DNA of 64,000 nucleotides from Rhodopirellula halodulae (GCF_020966775.1 NZ_JAJKFV010000012.1:124001-188000); one strand, 5' to 3'. Counted from the first letter of the stretch, positions 39,502 to 50,142 are shown. Numbers and translations are program-made. Notes: generated by a model from the letters alone, not told the origin.

Positions 39502-42306
39502 TCATCGCGAACGACGAGTCGCTTGCCTTTGCCGAGCCACGTTGCGTTGATTCGTCAACGCGGCTGGTTCGCCATAGACTCGTTGGTGGAACAACGCCAA
39601 CGATCGCAGTGCGTGTCCTTTCGGACCAATGGACCAATCGTTGTTGCGGCCCTTCAGCATCGCGTTCAATAAAAACGTGACCGAACGCAACACCTCCGGT
39701 TCCAACAATTTCTCATCGGGCAAATGAGTCAACAAGAACTCGACCATGTGCCCGGTGGTTTGGACTTTACGATCCAAGTCGCCGTTGTCTTGACGGGATT
39801 CGAACCAATCCGTGCTCATCGAACCATCGCGGTTCTGCAAACGCAGCGTGTAATCCACGAAGTCATCCAGGAACTTCTCGGCGCGCAACCATTGCCCTTC
39901 CACCGGACGGCCTTCCATCCGACGTTTACGAAGTGCATGAGCAAACCCCATCAAGCGGTGAGTCCCCCCGCATGCAGAACCGACGACGGGCTGGTCCAAC
40001 TCCGCCGCGATCAAACGCTCGAAGTCCCAACGTTCACCGTCGGCTGCTTTCCAAGTTGTCTCGGTGTCCAAGTAGTGTGACAAACCGATCAGGCTGAACG
40101 TTAGTTCTTCGCCTTCCTTGCAGGCCGCGGCCTCCGCTTTCACCAAATCCGCGACGCTGAATTTCTGGCCGTCGGCGTACAGCGGATAATCGCTTGGCAC
40201 GCCAGCCATCGCCAGCACGGCCAACCATTGAGCTTGGTGACCCTGAAGTCCAACGCCTTCCTTCGCCTTGATCTTGCCACGGTCCACTTCCATCAAACGC
40301 TGACCACGGCAAACGTTGTTGCCGGCCATCCAAGCGATGGTGCTGTAGTCACGACCACGTGCGATCAATCGCGTGTCCGGTCCGTAAACCATCACCGCGT
40401 GCATCATGCCCCAATTGCTGCGTCCATCGGCCTTTTCTCGTCGAGCGTAGTAGTACTGCAAACACTGCGTGATCGGTTGCTTCATCCGCATCACACCGGT
40501 GCTCAAGTTCGGTGCCGCACCTTGCCCGTCGTGAGTCTTTGGCCGCCCGGTGGCATCTAACTGAGCCAAACGCAAACGCTGCTCTTCCGCGGGGTCGACT
40601 TCTTTCTCGGACTCCGTTTCGCCAGCATACAATTCTTGCAGGTCGTTGTCGTTCAGTCCGCGACCTCGAATGTCTTTGAGCTGAACCGAACCCGATGGAG
40701 CGTCTTTCAACGGAGTCAGTCGGTTTTGATCGAGCGACTTCAGTGGCACTCGCGAAACCTGGTCGGGATCGACCTTCTCTGATCGCGTGACGCTGTCCGA
40801 CGATTCAGATCGACTTGGCGAAGCGGCTTCCAACTCCATGCCAGCTTCACGGCGCTGCATCTGCGACCGATCGAAGCTCTCCTCGCGACGCAATTGCTCC
40901 GCGATGCTTTCGTTCAGCAATGCATCTGAATTTGCTTTCTTTGCGACCGCCTTTGGCTGCTCAGCCTCACCGCCGTCGGACTTCGTTTCCAGTCGAGTCT
41001 TCGGTGCTTCCAACGACAAACCGCCCTGAACGCCGCTCCCGATCGCATTGCCGCTGTCGGATTTGGCATCTTTCAACGACGGAAGCTCTTCGACGTCGCT
41101 TGGGGGCTTCATGTCAGGAAGCGAATCCGTCGCCGATTTCAAAGGCGTCAGCTCGGCGGAAGGAGTCGTCTTCTTTGGGCGATTGGTCACGCTGGGTGCG
41201 GGCTGCGTTGGTGCAGCCGGCTTCTGCGCCGTCAACGCATTCAATTTTTCGGTCAATGCGTCCAGCTTGCTGGAAAGATCATCCACCTTCTGAGGCAAGT
41301 CTTGGAACTCCTCATTCATCGCTGGAGCTCGTAGACTTTCCATCGGTCCATCCGGCAACGCGGGTAGATCGCTGAAATCAGACATGGGCGTTGGCGAATT
41401 CGCTCTCGGAGCAAAACCGTCTTGAGCCGTCGGCGTCGAACGAGGAGCCGTCAACGAGGGTGTCACTTCGGTCGTCGAAGGCTGACCTTGAAAAGACCGA
41501 CGAGGCAACGCTCCGCTACCGATCGGTTCCATCGTGGTCGACGGTTCGGGATCGCGAAGCGGCGAGACTCGATCCACCTGCTGACGTGCAATCCATGGGC
41601 CCGTCGAGGGCGTTCCGGTTCCAACGGCAGGAGTCGATGGTCTCACTGACAAACCGCTGCCAACGCGATCCGATACCGAACGCATCGGTACCTGTTGAAA
41701 TTCCGGCGGCAATTCCATGTTGTCGATGGAATCTGAATCGCGTTCTGCGATGTGACGTGGAGCTTCGACGTCATCCGCCGGCGGTTTCGCCTCCGGTCCA
41801 CGAAGAACCATCGATGGTTCGGCGCTGGTGAACAGCGGACCTTCCGGGGCCCAGGATTTACGAACGCCGTTCAGTCTCGCGTTCTCACGAGTCACGAAGT
41901 TGGGTGTTTTGACAATTTCCTCGGTGCTCTTGGCTTCCGCGTTCCCCAAGAACACAGGAGCTTCCAAGGCGGGAGCGGCCTGTTGCGGCGGCAACAACTG
42001 TATCGCGGAACCCATCGGCCCCGCACCCGGGTGAGCGGGCTGAACCGGTGACCGGAACTGCAGGTGCGACCGCGTCGAATCAGCGTTTTCGCGAATCACG
42101 ATGGCTGGCCCGGCCACGCGAGGTTCGATCGCATCGTTTGCGTTGCCGTCTTCGCTGGGTGTTTCAAACGCGGGCGCGGACAAGGTCGGCGAGGCGAACG
42201 CAGGTCCATCCGCGAGCACCGCTCGTGAAGAAAGGCAGGCAGATGTTGAAAGGCTGGTGGCGATCAACAATGCGGCCAAGCGTTGGCGTTTTTCTGACAC
42301 AGTCAA
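39502..42306 (-). CDS. Large exported protein, possible cyclase-like alpha/alpha barrel
   Basis: A 934-residue protein beginning at a TTG (42306) or a GTG two codons later, both downstream of GGAAGA. It has a signal peptide with a Cys near residue 24, then some 500 residues rich in Pro/Ser/Ala/Asp that look disordered and include a coiled coil (DDLSSKLDALTEKLNALTA). The last 300 residues are helical with ITQCLQYYYARREK, GGTHRLMGFAHAL, TLRLQNRDGSMSTDWF and TTGHMVEFLLTHL. The Gln-Asn-Arg-Asp-Gly repeat-like block recalls prenyltransferase/squalene-cyclase barrels. It was not recognised as a named family; an enzymatic role is not shown. Confidence 0.75.
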   Translation of the reverse strand: MTVSEKRQRLAALLIATSLSTSACLSSRAVLADGPAFASPTLSAPAFETPSEDGNANDAIEPRVAGPAIVIRENADSTRSHLQFRSPVQPAHPGAGPMGSAIQLLPPQQAAPALEAPVFLGNAEAKSTEEIVKTPNFVTRENARLNGVRKSWAPEGPLFTSAEPSMVLRGPEAKPPADDVEAPRHIAERDSDSIDNMELPPEFQQVPMRSVSDRVGSGLSVRPSTPAVGTGTPSTGPWIARQQVDRVSPLRDPEPSTTMEPIGSGALPRRSFQGQPSTTEVTPSLTAPRSTPTAQDGFAPRANSPTPMSDFSDLPALPDGPMESLRAPAMNEEFQDLPQKVDDLSSKLDALTEKLNALTAQKPAAPTQPAPSVTNRPKKTTPSAELTPLKSATDSLPDMKPPSDVEELPSLKDAKSDSGNAIGSGVQGGLSLEAPKTRLETKSDGGEAEQPKAVAKKANSDALLNESIAEQLRREESFDRSQMQRREAGMELEAASPSRSESSDSVTRSEKVDPDQVSRVPLKSLDQNRLTPLKDAPSGSVQLKDIRGRGLNDNDLQELYAGETESEKEVDPAEEQRLRLAQLDATGRPKTHDGQGAAPNLSTGVMRMKQPITQCLQYYYARREKADGRSNWGMMHAVMVYGPDTRLIARGRDYSTIAWMAGNNVCRGQRLMEVDRGKIKAKEGVGLQGHQAQWLAVLAMAGVPSDYPLYADGQKFSVADLVKAEAAACKEGEELTFSLIGLSHYLDTETTWKAADGERWDFERLIAAELDQPVVGSACGGTHRLMGFAHALRKRRMEGRPVEGQWLRAEKFLDDFVDYTLRLQNRDGSMSTDWFESRQDNGDLDRKVQTTGHMVEFLLTHLPDEKLLEPEVLRSVTFLLNAMLKGRNNDWSIGPKGHALRSLALFHQRVYGEPAALTNQRNVARQRQATRRSR

Positions 42307-42456
42307 TTTTCTTCCGCAGTCGGTGACATCACGTTGGTTTCGTGTCCCCCGAGCTTGTCGGACCGGTCATCCGGTCTGTGCGGGCGCGAAGGGACTTAAC
42401 GTGTGTATCGGTTATCCGGAATGAAATGTTGACCGGAAGTTTTCGCGGAAAGCTCG

Positions 42457-43503
42457 TCAGGCTTCGTCGATCGACTTGGGCTTCTTCCTGCTCGCCAAAA
42501 TCAGCAAACCGCCCATCGTCAGCGAAATTCCAATCACCAACAGTCGCGTGACCGGCTCTGCGAATAGGATCACTCCGGCCAGGCTGGCCATCGCCACTTG
42601 CGACGCATTGATCAAGTGAACCGCCACGACGGGCAAAACCTTCAACGCCGTCGAAATCGCGACGAACGCCGTGAAATTGAACACGCCAGCAAAGATCATC
42701 GATTGCCACATCTGCGGCGAAACGTCGGTCAACGGCCCCCATCCCGTCCGAACCGCGACGATGGCCCCCAAAGCAATCGTCCCCGAAACGCCGCTGATCC
42801 ACATCGCCATGGATGCCAACATCCCGCGTTTCATCGTGAAACGCATCGATGTGCTGAAGACCGCGTAAGCCATACCAGACGCCATTGCACAGATTGCTCC
42901 GACCAACGGTGAGTGCAGCCAATCGCCCTCGGCGACCGATCGTTCCGTGACTTGCCCAGCCACCTCGCGCCGCGATTGAGCCAACACGACCACAGCCACC
43001 ATCAGCATCCCGATTGAGACCAACATTTGTGGCCGGACTTTCTCGTGCAGCAACACTCGGCCCAGGAAGGCACTGCCGATCAACAACGATCCCAACGCGA
43101 TCGGCACCGAGGCCGCCAAACCGATGCTGCCCAACGCGATTTGAAAGGCTCCGTTCCCGATCACTTGGCCGATCAAGCTGACCACGATGAACGCTGGAAT
43201 CCACTGGTGACTGGTCGCAATCGGGCGTCCCGACGCTTTCACCAACGCCAAATACGGCGTCAAAATCACCACCGTGGGACTGGCTTTGAACATCGAAACG
43301 ATGAACGGGTCCACGGAAACCGCATTGCGAAGCGAGATGTTCGCCATGGTGTAGAACACGGCGGACGCGATCCCAGCCAGGATGCCTAAACCGATCCCCG
43401 GCGAAATCATCGCGTGGCCCATTCGCAACCATCGCGACGGTGGTACGGCGGTCGCGGAAGTCTGCACCGCAGCGATTCGGCTCTCGACGGAATCGCTGCT
43501 CAT
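42457..43503 (-). CDS. DMT-superfamily (EamA) transporter
   Basis: A 348-residue membrane protein with about ten hydrophobic helices arranged as two EamA repeats. The ATG at 43503 is chosen; an upstream extension of 133 codons only shadows the neighbouring region. Helix segments include ILAGIASAVFYTMANISLRN at the beginning of repeat 1 and GAICAMASGMAYAVFSTSM at the beginning of repeat 2. The family exports small metabolites such as amino acids or nucleotide sugars; the substrate is unknown. The N-terminal 40 residues are polar and cytosolic by prediction. Confidence 0.88.
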   Translation of the reverse strand: MSSDSVESRIAAVQTSATAVPPSRWLRMGHAMISPGIGLGILAGIASAVFYTMANISLRNAVSVDPFIVSMFKASPTVVILTPYLALVKASGRPIATSHQWIPAFIVVSLIGQVIGNGAFQIALGSIGLAASVPIALGSLLIGSAFLGRVLLHEKVRPQMLVSIGMLMVAVVVLAQSRREVAGQVTERSVAEGDWLHSPLVGAICAMASGMAYAVFSTSMRFTMKRGMLASMAMWISGVSGTIALGAIVAVRTGWGPLTDVSPQMWQSMIFAGVFNFTAFVAISTALKVLPVVAVHLINASQVAMASLAGVILFAEPVTRLLVIGISLTMGGLLILASRKKPKSIDEA

Positions 43504-43587
43504 GTGTTGCTTTTCTCGTGGGTCAATCGATAACAAAACGTCAACTTCTTTCCGCGTTTCCCGCAACCCTCCATCGAAGGCAACCGC

Positions 43588-44157
43588 ATGGCTCGCCAAA
43601 CACACGACCGCGAAGATCTGCTGGCCGAAGGCGTCAATTTGCCGGAGCGTGCTCGTTTGCGTCACCTTCCGACCGACCGAGAATGGCTGATTGGTTGGCG
43701 AAAGGACGGTGGACCCGCGATTTACGACGGACCAGACCGTGTTTTTCAGTTCAACGCAAAGAACGAACTGCGGAGAGTCTACCTGGACGGCGAAAAATTC
43801 GCAGCGCAAGACAAATCGCTCTGCCGAATGGTTCGCCCAACCGCGTCTCAGCAGTGCCAATCCACCGACAGGGCCCAATCCACCGAACGAGTCCGGATGC
43901 AATGGCAGCCGCTCTCGCCCGCCGGAGCCGAACGAATCGCGGAGGAATGGGCGACCACGCGGGATTCATTTCTCAGCTCCCTCGAATCCGCAGCCGCGGA
44001 ACGGCTCGCTCGTTCGAACGGCGACTCGTCTCGCAAAGACTCGGTTTACGACTGGCAATCCGTCGGATGCGACTCCGAAACGTTGCTTAAGCGCACACAA
44101 ACTTGGCTGAAATCTATCAGCAACAATCCCGCGATCGCCGCCCAGCCCAACGCTTAG
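43588..44157 (+). CDS. Small protein of unknown function
   Basis: A 189-residue protein starting MARQTHDREDLLAEGVNLPERARL at the ATG at 43588 (only the first part of this string matters: an acidic/basic helical N-terminus). The middle (WLIGWRKDGGPAIYDGPDRVFQF) is beta-rich and well ordered in appearance; the C-terminus is helical. There is no signal peptide or membrane segment. I do not recognise the family. It is divergent from the transporter and lies upstream of the BMC regulator; a role in the BMC is possible only by position. Confidence 0.7.
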   Translation: MARQTHDREDLLAEGVNLPERARLRHLPTDREWLIGWRKDGGPAIYDGPDRVFQFNAKNELRRVYLDGEKFAAQDKSLCRMVRPTASQQCQSTDRAQSTERVRMQWQPLSPAGAERIAEEWATTRDSFLSSLESAAAERLARSNGDSSRKDSVYDWQSVGCDSETLLKRTQTWLKSISNNPAIAAQPNA

Positions 44158-44332
44158 AGCGAACCATTCTTCCCATCTTTTCCAAATCCACACACTTGGA
44201 CGCTTGAAATGGTGTAGGCTTGAAAGAATAATGCCACCCCGTGACAGATAGCCGCCACAGTGACAGATTTCTTTCACCCGGCAATCTCGAATTCGCGTTG
44301 GCATCAATCCCCACACCTTGTTCAGCAGCCCA

Positions 44333-45171
44333 GTGACCACCGACGAACGTCGTGATCGATTGCGTGATTTGGTCAAAGACCGCGGATTCGCGGCTTTGGG
44401 CGAATTGGCTGAACAATTGTCCGTCAGCGAATCGACGATTCGTCGCGACCTGGAGATGCTAGAAGAGGCCGGATTGGCCCGCCGAACCCACGGCGGCGTC
44501 TACTGGACCGGCGAATCCGACACGATCGGTGTCTTCCAATCGCGAAACGACGATTTCTGGGCCGCGAAACAGGCCATCGGACGGGCCGCCGCGGAACTGG
44601 TCTCCGACCACGACACGATTCTGCTGGATGGTGGTAGCACCGTCTACGAATTGGCACGATTGATCGTGCACCGTCCGCTGCAGGTGGTCACGAATTCCTT
44701 GCCAGTCGCTCACTTGTTGTCCACCAGCGATTCCATCGACCTGGTCATGATCGGAGGCTGCGTTCGCGGACGCACTTCCGTAACGATCGGGCCGCTCGCC
44801 GATTCGCAGCTCGCAACGATCAACGTCACCACGTCGTTTCTTTCCGTGGCGGGCGTTTCTCCGCGAGGCTTCTTCAACAGCGACATGATGCTGGTGGAAA
44901 GCGAGAAAGCCATGTTGGCTTCCGCCGAACGCAGCATCGTTTTGGCCGACCACAGCAAGTTCGGAAAAACCAGCCTGAGCCGAATTTGCGAGTTAGATGA
45001 AATAGACACGGTGGTCACCGATGACGGGCTCGATTCCGACGCAAAAGCGTGGCTGGAATCGTCCGGTGTGCAACTACGCTTGGCTTCGACTTCGTCACCA
45101 CCCGGCACACCCAAAGCCGCCCCCACCCCGAACTCCTCCCCCACTCACTCCTTGAACAACGCGAATCTCAC

Positions 45172-45175
<4 letters not shown>
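44333..45175 (+). CDS. DeoR-family transcriptional regulator of the BMC operon
   Basis: A 280-residue protein from the GTG at 44333 (a TTG five codons upstream is also open). The N-terminal winged helix is [17 protein letters not shown] and [21 protein letters not shown], and the C-terminal DeoR sensor domain begins [20 protein letters not shown] and includes [12 protein letters not shown]. The family senses phosphorylated sugars. As the first gene and overlapping pduL by 4 bases, it probably represses the BMC operon and responds to a fuculose/rhamnulose phosphate or dihydroxyacetone phosphate, which is inference. Confidence 0.9.
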
Positions 45176-45903
<728 letters not shown>

Positions 45904-45943
45904 CGGATGGTTTTGGTTTCGAGATTTGAAGAGACAAAGCCTC

Positions 45944-46070
45944 GGCCGGTGGAACCGACCCTACGCAGTTCAGAATTGGCCGGTGGAACCGGCCCTACAG
46001 GGTTCGGTATGACCGAATGCAACATACGACATTTCCCGATCAAACTCACGTAGGTCCGGTTCCACCGGAC
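45944..46070. repeat. Three REP-like palindromes between pduL and BMC-H
   Basis: Minus-strand copies at 45944-45964 and 45978-45998 and a + strand copy at 46050-46070. Each reads GTAGGG/GTAGGT followed by CCGGT-TCC-ACCGG-type arms (GGTCGGTTCCACCGGCC in the first). They belong to the same family as the element at 30025-30045. The spacer between pduL and the first shell gene is otherwise empty. Confidence 0.9.
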
Positions 46071-46131
46071 ACCTCCCACCAAATCACTTACCCATTCACG
46101 TTTCCCCTTTCCTTTTTAGGTATCTCAAAAG

Positions 46132-46428
46132 ATGGCCAAGATCAGTGAAGCCCTCGGCATGATCGAAACCAAAGGTTTCGTTTCGGCAGTTGAGGCAACC
46201 GACGCAATGATGAAAGCCGCCAACGTTCAGTTCCTCGGTTGGGACAAAATCGGTGCCGGCTTGGCAACCGTGTTCGTCACCGGTGACGTGGCTGCTGTCA
46301 AAGCCGCCACCGACGCGGGTGCAGCAGCGGCTGGACGCGTGGGCGAAGTCGTCAGCGTTCAAGTCATTCCTCGCCCTCACGGCGACCTGGAAAAAATGCT
46401 GAAGCTGCCAAGCTCGTCCAAGAAGTAA
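46132..46428 (+). CDS. BMC-H hexameric shell protein 1
   Basis: Single Pf00936-type BMC domain of 98 residues: [27 protein letters not shown], then [17 protein letters not shown] and [14 protein letters not shown]. Such proteins form the hexagonal tiles of the shell facets; the pore region near [12 protein letters not shown] differs from the second copy, suggesting a different metabolite pore. The C-terminus ends in a short Ser/Lys tail. It follows REP-like elements and precedes a second BMC-H by 62 bases. Confidence 0.96.
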   Translation: MAKISEALGMIETKGFVSAVEATDAMMKAANVQFLGWDKIGAGLATVFVTGDVAAVKAATDAGAAAAGRVGEVVSVQVIPRPHGDLEKMLKLPSSSKK

Positions 46429-46490
46429 GCACCTCGGTTTGACACGATTATTGTCCCCCCAAACACACAACCACTGATAGAGAAACTGAA

Positions 46491-46760
46491 ATGAACGATG
46501 CCATTGGTTTGATTGAAACGAAGGGCTTGTTGCCTTTGGTCGAAGCCACCGACGCGATGGCCAAAGCCGCCAACGTCGAAGTCCTCAAACGAGTCGACTT
46601 GGGCGGCGGATTGGTCACCACCGTCGTCAGCGGTGACGTCGGTAGCGTTCGCGCCGCTGTCGAAGCCGGTGCCGCCGCAGCCGCTCAGGTTGGCGAACTG
46701 GTCAGCAGCCACGTGATCGCTCGTCCCGCCGAAGGCTTGATGGCCGCTTACTTCAATTGA
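46491..46760 (+). CDS. BMC-H hexameric shell protein 2
   Basis: An 89-residue BMC-H protein, paralogue of the preceding one: AIGLIETKGLLPLVEATDAMAKAANVE, then TTVVSGDVGSVRAAVEAG and VGELVSSHVIARPAEGL. The pore-side segment KRVDLGGGLVTT differs from copy 1. It lacks the Lys-rich tail. It is a facet component with likely mixed assembly with copy 1. Confidence 0.96.
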   Translation: MNDAIGLIETKGLLPLVEATDAMAKAANVEVLKRVDLGGGLVTTVVSGDVGSVRAAVEAGAAAAAQVGELVSSHVIARPAEGLMAAYFN

Positions 46761-46874
46761 TCGTCGGGCTGATCGCTTGCGGCAGCGTGCGTTGATCCGA
46801 TTCGTCTGATCAACACTTGGTTGCACTGGAGCGATCTCCCAACGTGAAACCTCTTTCACAAGGACCGTGATTCG

Positions 46875-48113
46875 ATGTTGATCCTCGTAGCCAATTTGGG
46901 TTCGACCAGCTTCAAGTACAAACTGCTGGACATGTCCGGCGACTACGAAGTCTCGAACGCTTCCGCCGATTCTCGTGTGCTCGCCCGTGGAGCCGTCGAC
47001 CGAATCGGTGAACCGATGAGCCAATGCGAGGTGACGATCACACGTTCGCATCAAGGGGAAACGTTTCAAGAAGAAACGAAGATGCCCGTGCCTGATCACG
47101 GCGTCGCGGTCCAAGCCTGCTTGGATCAACTGACACATCCCGAAAACGGATGTTTGAAAGAGGCCAATGAAGTTTCCGCGATCGGTTTCAAAGCCGTTCA
47201 CGGAGGACGCAAAAGCGGCACGTTTGTCGTCGATGACGACGTGCTGGATGCGATGGACGAAATGAGTGCCGCCGCCCCGGCGCACAACCCGCCGTACATC
47301 GCCGCGATGAAATTGTTACGCCAACGTTTTCCGGAGCTTCCTTTGGTTGCCGCGTTTGAAACCGAATTCCACGACTCGATCTCGCCGGAGCGTCGCACCT
47401 ATGCGATCCCCGCGGATTGGACGCGTGAAATGCGGATTCAAAAATGGGGCTTCCATGGTTCCAGCCACCGCTACATCGCCGAACGCACCGCGGAAATTCT
47501 GGGACGTGACGATGCGAAAATCATCTCCTGTCACCTCGGTGGCAGCAGTTCACTGACCGCGATTGATTCTGGCAAGAGCGTCATGACCACCATGGGCATG
47601 ACACCTCAAACCGGCGTCCCGCAGAACAACCGCGTGGGCGATTTCGACGCTTTCGCGATTCCGTTGATCATGCAGCGCACCGGTCAATCGCTCGACGAAG
47701 TGTTGCAAACGCTCGCCAGCCAAGGCGGACTGAAAGGCCTCTCCGGCGGCATGGCGGATTTACGAGACATCGAAGGCGCAGCAGCCGACGGCAACGCCGA
47801 TGCGAAGCTCGCTTTGGGTGTCTACATCGAAGAGATAAGACGTCACCTCGGCGGCATGATGGTCGCTTTGGGTCGCTTGGACGCCATCGTCTTCACCGGA
47901 GGGATTGGCGAAAACAGCGATGTCATTCGAGCGGGCGTTTGTGCCGGCTTGGAAGGCTTCGGAATCGAAATCGACACCGCCAAGAACGACGACAAACGCG
48001 GGGAAGGAAGCCTGCACACGGACGCGAGCAAGACACAAATCCTGATCGTGCCCACCAACGAAGAATGGATCGTAGCCAAGCGAAGTCTCCAAGCCCTCGC
48101 CCAAACCCCGTAG
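46875..48113 (+). CDS. ackA: Acetate/propionate kinase homologue
   Basis: ASKHA-family kinase converting the acyl phosphate made by PduL to the acid plus ATP. The 412-residue protein has a divergent first motif (LVANLGSTSFKYKLLDM), then MRIQKWGFHGSSHRYIAERTA, ISCHLGGSSSLTAIDSGKSV, MTPQTGVPQNNRVGDFD and a C-terminal IVFTGGIGENS. An AAGGA lies upstream of the ATG at 46875. No targeting peptide is evident, so it may act outside the shell. The stop TAG is contained in a GTAG palindrome, the first of three in a row. Confidence 0.92.
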   Translation: MLILVANLGSTSFKYKLLDMSGDYEVSNASADSRVLARGAVDRIGEPMSQCEVTITRSHQGETFQEETKMPVPDHGVAVQACLDQLTHPENGCLKEANEVSAIGFKAVHGGRKSGTFVVDDDVLDAMDEMSAAAPAHNPPYIAAMKLLRQRFPELPLVAAFETEFHDSISPERRTYAIPADWTREMRIQKWGFHGSSHRYIAERTAEILGRDDAKIISCHLGGSSSLTAIDSGKSVMTTMGMTPQTGVPQNNRVGDFDAFAIPLIMQRTGQSLDEVLQTLASQGGLKGLSGGMADLRDIEGAAADGNADAKLALGVYIEEIRRHLGGMMVALGRLDAIVFTGGIGENSDVIRAGVCAGLEGFGIEIDTAKNDDKRGEGSLHTDASKTQILIVPTNEEWIVAKRSLQALAQTP

Positions 48114-48187
48114 GTCAGGTCCCACCTGACAACCACCAGTAGGTCAGGTCCCACCTGACAACACCCGTAGGTCAGGCCCCGCCTGAC
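48110..48187 (+). repeat. Three tandem REP-like palindromes, first one holds ackA stop
   Basis: Copies at 48110-48130, 48139-48159 and 48167-48187, each GTAGGTCAGG followed by TCC or CCC and an ACCTGAC/GCCTGAC arm. Spacing is 28-29 bases. The TAG of the first GTAG (48111-48113) is the stop codon of ackA. They sit in the 131-base space before the first BMC-P gene. Confidence 0.93.
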
Positions 48188-48244
48188 GGCCGCCAAATTC
48201 AACCTGGCAATTCCACACACCACACCTCGCCCACAAACAACTCC

Positions 48245-48553
48245 ATGTTCCTAGCCCGCGTGACTGGATCGGTCGTATGCACCCAAAAGGTGGCATCCAT
48301 GACCGGTCATAAATTGCTGATTGTCGAGCCATACCGGCTTGATGAGAAAACGCGTGCAAAGCTTTCCTCAACAGGTCGCACGTTCATCGCGGTCGACACG
48401 TTGGGTGCTGGCGAAGGCGAACTGGTGTTGGTGTGCCAAGGCAGCAGCGCCCGGCTGACGCCTGAAACCAAAACGTTGCCCATCGACGCCGTCGTCATCG
48501 GCCTCGTCGATTCCGTTCACGTCGACGCCAAAGAAGTCAAAGTCAAACCTTAA
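48245..48553 (+). CDS. BMC-P pentameric vertex protein 1 (EutN/CcmL)
   Basis: A 102-residue protein with the EutN/CcmL fold: FLARVTGSVVCTQKVASMTGHKLLIVEPY at the N-terminus, FIAVDTLGAGEGELVLVCQGSSAR in the middle, and PIDAVVIGLVDSVHV at the end. Pentamers cap the vertices of the shell. It is one of three paralogues in the operon. Confidence 0.95.
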   Translation: MFLARVTGSVVCTQKVASMTGHKLLIVEPYRLDEKTRAKLSSTGRTFIAVDTLGAGEGELVLVCQGSSARLTPETKTLPIDAVVIGLVDSVHVDAKEVKVKP

Positions 48554-48574
48554 CAACACCCATCCACCCCAATC

Positions 48575-48600
48575 CTAGCGGCAGGGCGCAAGCCCTCCGG
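48575..48600. repeat. Palindromic repeat, CTAG-type, copy 1
   Basis: CTAGCGGCAGGGC-GCAA-GCCCTCCGG, a hairpin with AGGGC/GCCCT arms extended by CGG/CCG around one bulge. An almost identical copy (one base different) lies at 52469-52494, also in a BMC operon gap. It resembles the GTAG elements except that the tetranucleotide is CTAG. Confidence 0.8.
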
Positions 48601-48713
48601 TGCGTGGTCCTCCGACCCGAACACAGTCCCTCAACCTACCTGCAAGTGCCGCGATTCCTCCGGCACGCCGACTCAACCGCCGACCACCTCTCATCTCACC
48701 ACCCATTTCAATC

Positions 48714-50141
48714 ATGCAACTCGACGAAAACACCATCCGCAGCGTTGTCGCTCAAGTGCTCGCCGAAGTAGGCCCCATGCCTCCCGGTGCCGCACAAGCC
48801 GAGAAGGCACACCACGGATCGCACGGGATCTTCGGCAATGCATCCGACGCGGTTGCCGCGGCGCGTCGCGCGTTTGAACAACTTCGCGAACGTCCGATGG
48901 AGGACCGCAAACGCATCATCGACATCATTCGCAAAATCAGCATCGAGAACTGCGAAGAACTCGGGTTGATGGAGATGCGAGAAACCGGCATCGGCCGTCC
49001 GGAACACAAGATCGAGAAACTGCGGACGCTCGGCGAACTATCGCCCGGTACCGAGTTCCTGCAAACCAAAGCCTTCTCTGGCGACCATGGTTTGGCCATC
49101 ATCGAACGAGCCCCCTTCGGTGTCATCGCGGCCATCACGCCCGTCACTCACAGTTTGCCAACCATCACCGGCAATGCGGTCAGCATGATCGCGGGCGGCA
49201 ACGCGGTTGTTGTGAACCCTCACCCATCAGGCCGTCTCGTTGCTGCCGAAGGAGTTCGCCGTTTCAACGAAGCCATCGCTCGCGAAGTCGGCATCGACAA
49301 TCTAATTTGTGTGATCGCCGAACCGACGCTGGAAAGTGCATCGGAACTGTTCGGCCATCGCGACGTCGCGCTGATCTGTGTTACCGGCGGCCCCGCCGTT
49401 GGTCGTGCCGCTTTGAACAGTGGCAAGCGAGCCATTGTGGCCGGTCCCGGCAACCCGCCCGTCGTCGTGGACGAAACCGCCGACCTGGACAACGCGGCTC
49501 GCTGCATCATCCAAGGTGCCTCGTACGACAACAACTTGTTGTGCATCGCCGAAAAGGAAGTCTTCGTCGTCGATTCGGTCTTCGACAAAATGATGGCTGC
49601 CATGCGACGCGCGGGTGCGGTTGAGCTGAACCAATCGCAAATCGCGAAGCTGACTTCCGTCGCAATCGCTCAAGCCGGTGACGACAACCATGACGTCGCT
49701 GCGAAAGACTACATCGGAAAAGACGCCTCGGTATTGGCCGCGGCGGCCGGCGTCAAAGTTCCCGAGGAATGCGAACTGGTCTTCGGCGAAACCGACGAAC
49801 ATCACCCGTTTGTCAGCGTTGAACAAATGATGCCGTTCGTTCCCTTTGTGCGAGCCCGCGACGTCGACCACGCCATCGCGATGGCCAAGGAATACGAACA
49901 CGGCTTTCGCCACACCGCGATCATTCACTCGCGCAACGTCCACAACATGACCAAGATGGGCAAAGAGTTGGACACAACGCTGTACGTGAAGAACGGTCCC
50001 TGTATGGCGGCTTTGGGTTTGGGCGGCGAAGGCTACCTGTCGTTCTCCATCGCGGGACCGACCGGCGAAGGCGTCACCACTCCCGACACGTTCACCCGCG
50101 AACGACGTTGCAGCATGATCGACGAACTGCGAGTGGTCTGA
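48714..50141 (+). CDS. CoA-acylating aldehyde dehydrogenase of the BMC
   Basis: Converts lactaldehyde (or propionaldehyde) with CoA and NAD to the acyl-CoA. The ATG at 48714 begins with an amphipathic helix (DENTIRSVVAQVLAEVG) typical of encapsulation peptides, then a Pro/Ala/Gly linker; the frame upstream is not protein-like. The catalytic domain has FGVIAAITPVTHSLPT, ICVTGGPAVGRAAL, GPGNPPVVVDETADLD and the catalytic Cys in NNLLCIAEKEV. At 475 residues it is the PduP/EutE size. One base separates its stop from the next BMC-P gene. Confidence 0.94.
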   Translation: MQLDENTIRSVVAQVLAEVGPMPPGAAQAEKAHHGSHGIFGNASDAVAAARRAFEQLRERPMEDRKRIIDIIRKISIENCEELGLMEMRETGIGRPEHKIEKLRTLGELSPGTEFLQTKAFSGDHGLAIIERAPFGVIAAITPVTHSLPTITGNAVSMIAGGNAVVVNPHPSGRLVAAEGVRRFNEAIAREVGIDNLICVIAEPTLESASELFGHRDVALICVTGGPAVGRAALNSGKRAIVAGPGNPPVVVDETADLDNAARCIIQGASYDNNLLCIAEKEVFVVDSVFDKMMAAMRRAGAVELNQSQIAKLTSVAIAQAGDDNHDVAAKDYIGKDASVLAAAAGVKVPEECELVFGETDEHHPFVSVEQMMPFVPFVRARDVDHAIAMAKEYEHGFRHTAIIHSRNVHNMTKMGKELDTTLYVKNGPCMAALGLGGEGYLSFSIAGPTGEGVTTPDTFTRERRCSMIDELRVV

Positions 50142-50142
50142 G

